Part shown: positions 56,011 through 64,000 of the stretch, one piece after another
Layout of the letters: every line of letters starts with the position of its first letter
Position numbering within the stretch: the stretch's first letter is position 1
Assembly: GCA_001557505.1 (NCBI GenBank)
Contig: LSAX01000002.1
Location: 868,001-932,000, forward strand
Origin: Reticulascus tulasneorum
Lineage: Eukaryota > Ascomycota > Sordariomycetes > Glomerellales > Reticulascaceae
Length of the DNA: 64,000 nt
Direction: 5' to 3'
Notes under the pieces: generated by a model
Told to the model about the DNA's origin: nothing
Seen by the model: the letters and a program-made list of their open reading frames with translations, nothing else
Databases searched by the model: none
Made by a program: the position numbers and the translations under genes

Positions 56011-59003
56011 CAAAGTGCCGGGGTCTATTGCCGTTCTCGAAGCTGCCACTTGCAAGATCTGGCTGGTACCATCCCGAGGCTCTAACGTACAAAGACTACT
56101 AGACCAAGGTCTGGAGTTGAAAATTGTGCCAGCGCCCGATCTTGCGGAGTGTCTTAACGCAGAGTCTGTTCCATTATACGAATATAACAAGACCTGGGAA
56201 TCAGGTCACAGAGACCCCGTTTAGATTTTACATACAAGTGGGAGCACAGGGAATCCCAAACCGGTAGTGAGATTCTTAGACAGCGTTTCATCCGTTGGGG
56301 CCAACAACTTGCTTCCAAGACCCAACGGCAGGCCGCTTCTGCTACATGATTACTACGATTCAAGAGTTTACTTAACATTTCCTTTGTATCATGGCGCAGG
56401 GCTCGTCAATGGCATGCTATGGCCAATATACCACGGTACAATCATTATTTTTGGGCCGGAGAGGCCAATTTCACTCGACCTGATGAAGTCCATCATCAGA
56501 TATAGCAAGCCAGACGCCATCTTCACAGCTCCATCGATTGTCGAAGAAATATCCAAGGACGCCTCATTCCTGCGCATTCTTAACACCGTGAGTGCCATTG
56601 CGTATGGCGGAGGCCCAGTCAGTAAGGAGGCAGGAGGTCGAATCTGGAAGCACACAAAATTGCGCCTCTCAATCGGCACCACCGAGACAGGGTGGCTTCC
56701 GTGCATCGAGACCGATCCCGAGGATTGGAACTACATTCATCTTCATCCTAATGCGGGATATGAGTTTCAGGATCGTGAAGCGGGATTGTACGAACTTGTT
56801 GCAGTCCGTAAACCGGAGCTGGCGATGTGGCAGCCGATCTTCTCTACGTTCCCAAACTTACAAGAATATGGCTTTCGAGATCTGTTCTCAAGGCATGCTA
56901 CGAAAAAAGATCTGTACACGTATGAGGGCCGAGCGGATAATGTCATTGTGCTATCAAACGGTGAGAAGGTCCAGCCGAATAGCATGGAATTGATCATAGG
57001 AACACACCCGCTTGTCACCTCGACAGTTGTTGTCGGGCAAGGTAGATTCCAAACGTCTGTCATTGTTGAAGTCCTCCCGGAAGCTCTTCCCAAGAATAAG
57101 GCCGAGCGAAGAGATCTTGTCGATCGGCTTTGGCCCTCAATCGAAGAAGCAAATGCATCCGCTCCAACCCATGCGAAGTTGCACAAGGATTTCATCATCA
57201 TTGCCTCGACGGAGAAACCATTCGCAAAGACCAGCAAGTCCACGGTGCGAAGAGGCCCTGTTGTGCAGCTATACCAGGAGGAACTCGATCGCTTGTATGC
57301 ACAAGCCGATGCAGGAGGCGTGAACGACGACGGCCCGTCAGAGCTTGACTTTTCGAATAGGGAGCTCTTGAGTAAATCCCTCAAGAGAGCATTCGCCTCT
57401 ATCACGAATACCTCTTCCATTTCTGATGATGATGACTTTTTCGTCGTTGCGGGCATGGACTCCCTGCAAGTTTTAACTCTACGAAGGTATCTCGCCAGAT
57501 GTTCAGCACTACAGAAGAGTGCCGAATCCGGGGCTATAACTACGTCACTTATATACGGCAAGCCGACGATAAGTCAACTATCAAAGGCTCTGTTGGTACT
57601 CGCCGGGGCTACAGAGGCGCAAAATGGTATTTCGGCGGACACCAAGTCAGCTGAAGCTGAAGCATTCGCAGATAAACATAGCAACACACTTCCCCGTATC
57701 CCCAACGCTACATCCAGGACTACTAAGTTTTCGCCGGAAACCAGGGTTGTTGTTCTATTAACAGGCAGCACAGGTTCTCTGGGCTCCTATCTTCTTGATG
57801 AGTTGATAAGGTCGGAGACGGTACATGAGATATGGTGTCTAAATAGAACCAAGGATGCGAAATCTCGACAGACTGAGCTCAACACAACACGTGGTTTAAG
57901 TGTTGATTTCGACCATCGTTGTGCCCGCTTCCTCCATACTAACCTCGCAGATGATAATTTAGGACTGAAAGAAGGGGAGTACGATGAACTAGCAAGAAAA
58001 GTCACTCATATTATACGTGAGATATCCCTACACCAGAAGGATTTGCTTCCTCGTGAGTTAACCTGATGCTAGACACACAATGGCCTGTCGACTTCAACCT
58101 CGCTCTCTCATCATTCGAACCACACGTTAAAGGCGTGCATAACCTGGTAAGACTCATGGGCAAGGCGATCTCATATGGCCAAGGACACCCAAAGATATTC
58201 TTCACGTCATCAGTTGGCGTCGCCAATAATACGACTTCAGGCACGCTTTCAATCGCCCAACAACGAATCGTGGACTTTTCAGTCGCCGGGTCCGGGTATG
58301 GCCAATCCAAGCTTGCTGCGGAAAAGATATTGCTCGAGGCTGCTGAGAAATCCGGCTTGGACGTGACCATCTGCCGCGTAGGCCAAATCGCTGGGCCTGT
58401 GCTACGCAAAGCCGGTCAGTGGAATAGAAAAGAGTGGTTTCCGAGTGTCAGTTGTGTCCCTACTCCTCTGTTGTTTGTTTACTGACAACCCATGCGCTGT
58501 AGATCGTCGACGCGTCCGCCTATCTCTCTATGATTCCTAGCAGTCTGGGGCGGAATGAGTGGCTGGACTGGATTCCTGTTGACTTGCTTTCGTCTATCCT
58601 CATCGAGCTTGCAGGAGTTCAATCCGATGGTATAGAGGATGCCGTTTCTCCGCGCATCTATCATGCCGTGAATCCGAACCGGACACGATGGGAAGATCTA
58701 GCACTTTCAACAGTTCATTCCCGGTTGGCTGCCAGGTCAAATGCTCGGGGACTCAAGATTGTGCCTCTTCCAGAATGGATTGAAGCACTTAAGGCTGCGT
58801 CTATGAACGTTGGTGGTACTGATGAGGCAAACATCTCAGCATTCAAACTGATTCCGTTCTTGTCAAGCCTGGCTCAAAGTAGCGCCAGGCCACAGTTCGA
58901 GACCGCCAAGACGGTAGAGGCAAGTCCAAGATTGAGAGGCTTGCAGCCGGTTGGAGATGCTTGGTTGAACATTTGGTTAGATCAGTGGTTCCCCGCATCA
59001 TAA
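56011..59003 (+). pseudogene. NRPS-like adenylation-thiolation-reductase enzyme, N-terminally truncated
   Basis: Homology starts abruptly near 56015 (IAVLEAATCKIWLVP), inside the adenylation domain about 100-150 residues from its usual beginning. An in-frame TAG (56222-56224) sits just before the ATP-binding HTSGSTGNPKPVV. Downstream the A domain is long and clean (TFPLYHGAG, SIGTTETG, YEGRADNVIVLSNGEKVQP), then the carrier domain with GMDSLQ, then a thioester reductase (VVLLTGSTGSLGSYLLDELI, FTSSVGVA, YGQSK as catalytic YxxxK). Introns are at 58017-58072 and 58447-58502. Such enzymes activate an aryl or alkyl acid and release it as aldehyde or alcohol. Loss of the start and one nonsense codon make it a pseudogene here, though a late start at 56267 or beyond could still yield a fragment. 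Confidence 0.85.
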
Positions 59004-59286
59004 CATTGCTGCCTGTAAAATTGGTTACCCGCATAATACGTTCTTTGAGGAGTCAAGATAGTCTTAAGACTTTGCATTGGATTCTTTACCGCAGTGAATT
59101 CTTCCAACGGGTCGGTATCATGTGAGCCTGCCTAACGTACCAGGACAATCAAAGCTCTAGTGCCATTGCCATACCAGTGCTATAAGCAATAATTATCTAA
59201 TAAAATATAGCACTCAGTATCGTAAATTTTGCTGGCAGTTGCTAGCTGTAAGGTACCTACGACCTGAGACATGAAGAAGAAGAAGC

Positions 59287-60988
59287 CTACTTATACCGTT
59301 TGATATCTCGCAAAATGTTCAACATATCCCCCGGCCACCACTTCTCCTTCCCAGGGCCATCTTCCGGCCATAGTCTACTCACAAACCCGTCGCCATATCT
59401 GTTCATCATCCCCGCAAGCGTCACCACCGGCAACGACCCAATCCACCACGACTCCTCCTCCACCAAAAACATAAGCACAGACCAGTGCGCATAGATGTCC
59501 AGCGCAAGCGCCTGCTTCTGCGTCAAGTTTGCTGGGATGCGGTCTAAGGAGGCGCCGAGAGGGCTTTCGAGCCGCTGATCGAGGAGGGGAAGCACGAGGT
59601 CAAGGTATTCTTGGGGAGCCTGGGCGAGGAAGGATAGAAAGAAACGTGTTAATGGTTCGGTTGGCCGGGGTATGGTAGATTTGGTCGCAAAGGTTCGGAC
59701 CGCGAAGGAACAGAGCCAGGGAGCTATTTGTGAGGAGTGTACTGGTTCGGGCTCAATAGAGTTCGTGACCGGAGCAGGTGATGATGACGATGGTGATGAG
59801 CTGCTCGTAGAGAAAGCGCTGCTTCTGATCCGCTCCAGAATGTCGAAAGCTGCACTGCACGCTGATAGGGAGGGGTCGGCACAATCACCGTGGGAAAGAA
59901 GAACTGAGTCTAGTCGTTGTTGAAGCTTGAAGAAAGCGCCTCGACTGGTAGCAGCAACAACTGCGCTCATGACATGAGTACGCGAGGAAGCTGAAGATGT
60001 CAACTTGGCATTGGCCGCTGTTAACGCCGATGATGTGTCGATACAACACTCCGTGTCTAGTGATGACCGGACATTTGTTCTCAAATCGCAAGCATCAAGC
60101 GTCCGAAGCATCGTACGTATCCCTCGCATCATGATTATCACATTCCTTGGAGTTGATGAGAGGGGTTTATGCGACTGTGGTGACCCGCTCCTACTCGAAA
60201 TCCAACAATTGATCTGCTGACTTGCAGTAGCGAATGGCACCAGTATCAATGCACTCGCTATTAGAGGTTCCGGCATCAACGTACTTCCCCCCGATATGGC
60301 TTCCCGCATTCGTTCGCTCGCCAGATTGTAGTGTTGATAGCCGGTCAGCAGGACCTGATTCACTGTATCTATATCCGGGGGCGATTCTTTGGATATCATA
60401 TCCCACGCTAGACTGGCTGCGGAGACTGCAAGGAGGGAGTGAAAGACGGTTTCGCTCTGCAATGCCAGCGTTGGTATACCGATTTGCAATGCGGTATAGT
60501 CGCGCTGAGAAAGACTCAAGGTACGGCTCGTATGTTGTAGGTAGCGATGATATAAATCGGTATCGGACAGCCAATTCCGAGCATTTGCAGCATTGGAGCG
60601 GCGTCTTGCCTTCGCATTTGCCGAAGGCGGGAGCAGTAACGCCTCGAAGGATAGCGACCGGTCAGAGTACAGTGAAGGACTTGGCGATGAAGAAACAACG
60701 CTGATGGACGAGCTGGTGATGTGAAGCTCATCCCTTCGTTCCTTTGCAGCAGGTTTCGGTGCCGGCTGGTATATGCATTTTTCTAGACCCAGGACGCATC
60801 GCGTACATGACGGTTTCGCCTCATCACACTGAAACAAGGAAATCAGCTTCGTGGTCGCGAAAAATAATTATGGTGTAATTCCTATTCACCTTGACTCTTC
60901 GCCGCTTACACTCGAAGCATCCAGCTCTCGACTTGCGATGGCGCCTCCTTGTTTTGCTGCCGGGCTCTTGAACTTGAGGCTCAAGCAT
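59287..60988 (-). CDS. Zn2Cys6 transcription factor, intact
   Basis: Exons 60988-60890 and 60828-59287 (61-bp intron) give 546 aa. Splicing rebuilds the N-terminal cluster GCFECKRRRVKCDEAKPSCTRCVLGLEKC, a textbook C6 zinc finger of 2-6-x-2-6 spacing, preceded by a basic RRRHRKSR stretch. A Ser-rich linker follows, then a fungal-specific regulatory region (NWLSDTDLYHRYLQHTSRTLS, VFHSLLAVSAASLAWDM, LTGYQHYNLA) of the small DUF3468-like type, with poly-Ser near residue 360. The gene lies next to the NRPS-like gene, tail to tail (283 bases), at the edge of the oxidoreductase group, which suits a pathway-specific activator. The long plus-strand frames here are antisense shadows. Confidence 0.88.
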
Positions 60989-62271
60989 TGTCACTGTGAT
61001 TGAAGTTTGAAGTAGCAGCAGTAGATTTGTGGTGCAAGCATTGCAAGCATTGCAAGCATCGCGCTCGTCCGTGAGTGCCGCCGCGAACGACTCATATTAA
61101 TCCCTTGATTCCGGCAGGGCGTACCAGACATCGTTGCTACCCAGCGTTGCCTAATACTTGCCCCTTAACGTGATAGTAGTCAAGATTGGAGACATCAAGA
61201 TACAAGATCTGTTCTTCCAATCTTGCAGCATCACATGGTGTGAGTGACTCCTTGATGGTATTCTCCCATTGGCTTCGACAGGGGTGTGGGGTAAGCTGAG
61301 CAATCCTCAATATGCACACATGTCCCCGAGGCTGAGTCATCGCATTGTGATTGGATACCAGCCCTTCTAGAAGCTTTTGCACTGCCCCCACCAGGGAATT
61401 TGGAATATTTCAATTAGAGAGCAGCCGACCGAGCAGAAGCCTCTAATTAATCGATGCCTTCGGCTCTTGGGCTCAATCCCTTTTCCGCAAGACCTCTACA
61501 CTGCCACACGGCATCCTTTTAGTCTACGCTACGCTGAGCCAAAGGTCAGACCGCTGCAACATATGGGGAAGCCTTGCAGCTGCGGTTCTGTCTAGTGAAA
61601 GAATCTGCTGTTAATATGCAGCAAAGCCGGCCCCACTATCTTGTCACTGGCAAGGCGAACTCAGACCGAGCTAACCAAGTAAGCTGCCTAACCGGACTCC
61701 CCGACCGCAACCAGAGCCGGACAAAAACAAGACATGACGTCGCGTGACGCGACGTGAACCTTGCTCAGTCACCCATCTAGGTCCTCCCAAGTATACTGTT
61801 ACAGCAAATTGAGAAACAGCTAGGCAATACGACAATGTCGCTTTGTAGGGCGAGCTGGGGACCACAATGGCCTTTGGCTGGTATGAGATAGTCTTTTCTG
61901 CCATCATAGTCAAAATGGGACCAGCGTTGACAATAACGATACCAAGCGTTCCTGAAGTTGCTTGTGAAGGAGCTGCTAAAGCAGCAGCGTATGGTGAGAG
62001 CGCCGTCTAGAAACCAATAAAAGGCTGGCGACGACAGGCACATGGTGTACTTCGATGAAGTCACTAACGCCAAATTCTGTGGACTTATGAGGACAGAAAG
62101 TACCAAACCATAAGCAGCTCTTTATTATCTTATCACTTAATGTGCTTTGAATATCTATCTATTTGTCTATAGTCCTTAGAAGCGAATGTCGTGTACAGCT
62201 TGTCTATCCAGAAGAGAAGAAGGCGTTACAAAAGGCAGGTTGCCGCTACAGAGCAGCAACACTGAACGAAA
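60989..62271. other. intergenic, no gene seen
   Basis: About 1.3 kb from the start of the Zn2Cys6 gene to the 3' end of the secreted hydrolase gene. Short tandem copies of GCATTGCAA occur at about 61035-61060. No supported gene. Confidence 0.45.
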
Positions 62272-63462
62272 TTACAATCCATTTCTAGCCAAGAAATCGT
62301 ACGTGAGCTGGAAGCCTGCAGTGGCGTTTTTGTGAAGAGGCAAAGCATGGCCAGTGTTGGGCTGGATTTTGATATCGATGTCAGTGGCATGCGGGTAGGT
62401 TTCCTCCAACATCGTTCTATTGGCCAACTCATTGCAATCTCCTCGACAGATGTAGAAGTCGAATTCTGGCAACAGGTATTGAACCGGTGCTCTGAAGGAA
62501 GGCCCATTGATTCCGAGAAGCCAGAAAGCCGACGCGAACTCCCCGATTGGGACAGGCTGCTTGATGCTGTTGCCGTAATCAAGCAACTGCGGTGTGAATG
62601 CGACTTTGGGATCGCCACCAAAGAACACGTTCTGGATGCCATTCTTCTTGCTCACAACGTAGCCGCTTGGTCGGTCGAATCGAGGAGAGCTCGTGGCAGC
62701 ATATTCGACGCTGAATGTCGTTGACCCAGTGCTTGCGAGCAATTTAGTATAGAGATAGCCGGTTATGATCGCTCCGTCCGTCAGCTCCCCATACTTCGCA
62801 ATGAACGCGGAGGTGAGAAAGGACCCGAAACTGTGGCCGATGTGCACGACCTTGCTTGGTTTGGTCAACTTGCTGAATGCCGCATCAGCTGGCTTTGCTT
62901 TTGCTGCGAAACTGTACAGTGTGCCATTGCGCGCCATCAATGTCAACTGTCGAAGTATCTCCAGTTCCAACGGCGCTTGCACCACTTCGTATGCGTCGGG
63001 ATGATCCGACTGACCGACTCCCAATCGATCGTACGTGAGGATGGAATATCCGGCTTTGAGCGTGGCGTCCACATAGGAGTGTTTCTCGGGCTGGTATTCG
63101 GAATCCCAGTATCTCGAGTCGTAGTGAACTCCGTGAGTGGCGATCTGCAGGATGTCCTTCTTCTTGGAACACTTCGGGACACACAGTTGGGCGTGGATGT
63201 TGAAAGTGCCAGAAGTTGTGGTGTTCTTAATGATGCTTCGCAGGTCATGTGGAGTGTTCCAAGTGGCATCATAGATTGCCCAGGCCGTTGCTTCGATATC
63301 GTTGTTCACCCGCGGTATGTCGTAGATTGCGCTGGGGGCGGTAGCAAACACTGGAATGTTCAGCTGTTTGCAGTTTCCGTCGGGTCGTTGGGAAGATCGG
63401 ACAGGCGAAGCTGAAATGCTCTGGAAGAGAAGCCATGAGGCTGTGATAAGGATGGCAACCAT
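62272..63462 (-). CDS. secreted alpha/beta hydrolase
   Basis: A single exon of 396 aa from the ATG at 63462. The first ~19 residues form a signal peptide ending in SISA. Features: THGVHYDSRYWD (oxyanion region), LTYDRLGVGQSDHPD, the nucleophile elbow GHSFGSFL, then Asp in PEFDFYICRGDC and His in NTGHALPLHKN, so a full Ser-Asp-His triad. Four Cys (two near the start, two around ICRGDC) could form disulfides, and there are several N-glycosylation sequons. It is a typical fungal secreted hydrolase of the AB-hydrolase-1 type, often annotated only as alpha/beta hydrolase. The substrate is unknown (esters or epoxides are possible). The gene appears intact and is not clearly part of the neighbouring cluster. 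Confidence 0.88.
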   Translation of the reverse strand: MVAILITASWLLFQSISASPVRSSQRPDGNCKQLNIPVFATAPSAIYDIPRVNNDIEATAWAIYDATWNTPHDLRSIIKNTTTSGTFNIHAQLCVPKCSKKKDILQIATHGVHYDSRYWDSEYQPEKHSYVDATLKAGYSILTYDRLGVGQSDHPDAYEVVQAPLELEILRQLTLMARNGTLYSFAAKAKPADAAFSKLTKPSKVVHIGHSFGSFLTSAFIAKYGELTDGAIITGYLYTKLLASTGSTTFSVEYAATSSPRFDRPSGYVVSKKNGIQNVFFGGDPKVAFTPQLLDYGNSIKQPVPIGEFASAFWLLGINGPSFRAPVQYLLPEFDFYICRGDCNELANRTMLEETYPHATDIDIKIQPNTGHALPLHKNATAGFQLTYDFLARNGL

Positions 63463-64000
63463 TGCTGAAAGTGAAGACGTGCGATCAACAGGTATTGGGG
63501 TAAGTTTGGATGCAATTGTCTGTACCTATGGAATAGCGGCAAGAGAGTGAGTGGTTTATATATGCAAAGAGTCTTGCAGCATCACGTCCATGTTGGCTTT
63601 TACGTTATGGCGCTGTAATGACATAATACCAGGGACTCGCCAGGGACGTATAACCTGGTCATGATGAGAGGTTCTGAGCCCAAGGTGAAGGGTTTCGTGA
63701 GATTGAAGCTCGAGTCAGTTACGACGCCGGGCTTATGGCGCAGCCTGCCTTTGGTTAAAGCTGAGCAGTAAGTTGATAGACTTTGCAGGGCCGACGGTGA
63801 CGCTAGTATTTGAAATCTCATCGACGAGGAAGCCCATTACGTCGATACGCCGTACGAATACTTGCGTCCAATGAACCAAAAGTCCAATTTAGGCGGCCAA
63901 AGTCCTTCTCGTGCACTTAATCCCCTTCGCACTGCTGAGCCTCCAAAGGGACGATACTGCGGTGATGCATTCTGAAGTCTGGGTTCATTGTCTTGGCGTA
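63463..64000. other. promoter side of the secreted hydrolase; nothing else seen
   Basis: About 540 bases reaching the window edge. A gene may begin beyond 64000, but nothing in these bases can be assigned. Confidence 0.45.

Noticed and set aside
1..64000. CRISPR arrays, rRNA genes, intact transposable elements, telomeric repeats
   Set aside because: None is visible; the organism is eukaryotic and no terminal repeats or transposase domains were recognised.

Overview
The window is nuclear DNA of a filamentous ascomycete (Pezizomycotina). The signs are many short introns of about 47-130 bp with GTaagt donors and CTAAC/CTGAC-like branch sites, intron-dense genes beside single-exon ones, two fungal Zn2Cys6 regulators, fungus-specific membrane families and many secreted proteins. 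No class or species can be fixed from the sequence alone. I reconstructed about 21 protein-coding loci by hand from splice phase and protein-family knowledge. I see no rRNA, tRNA, CRISPR array or intact transposon. Many gene-free stretches look empty.

Layout. 1-5.2 kb: 3' part of a polyketide-transferase-like alpha/beta hydrolase, a GC-rich single-exon secreted lipase-like hydrolase, and a small cysteine-rich secreted protein. 7.2-13.8 kb: a SET-domain protein with an unexpected signal peptide, a probable GPI-anchored surface protein, and a large conserved membrane protein. 15.3-24.8 kb: a surface-interaction block with an apple/PAN-like secreted protein, a seven-LysM chitin-binding protein and, divergent from it, a nine-exon subgroup-C (killer-toxin-like) GH18 chitinase. 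26.3-31.9 kb: a DUF7703-like membrane protein, a complete PRPP synthetase cut by 14 introns, and an atypical short-chain dehydrogenase. 33.8-38.6 kb: a subtilisin-like protease carrying two frameshifts, and a rhodopsin-like integral membrane protein. 40.8-42.7 kb: a coiled-coil protein with in-frame repeats. 62.3-63.5 kb: a secreted alpha/beta hydrolase.

43.8-61.0 kb looks like a specialised-metabolism or aromatic/terpenoid-modification cluster in decay. It holds a Zn2Cys6 regulator with one frameshift, an intact Old Yellow Enzyme, a broken enol-lactonase-like hydrolase, a Baeyer-Villiger monooxygenase with one frameshift, an intact FAD hydroxylase, half of an MFS transporter, an NRPS-like A-T-R reductase without its N-terminus, and a second, intact Zn2Cys6 regulator. 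The transporter half and the decapitated reductase meet head to head near 56.0 kb, which marks a rearrangement. Several lesions are single-base indels at short homopolymers, so sequencing error must be separated from true decay. The nonsense codons and the MFS/NRPS-like junction are harder to dismiss.

Functionally the window pairs cell-wall and host-surface factors (LysM, chitinase, small secreted proteins, secreted hydrolases) with a fading metabolic cluster, as expected of an accessory region. Exon coordinates are manual predictions without transcript data.
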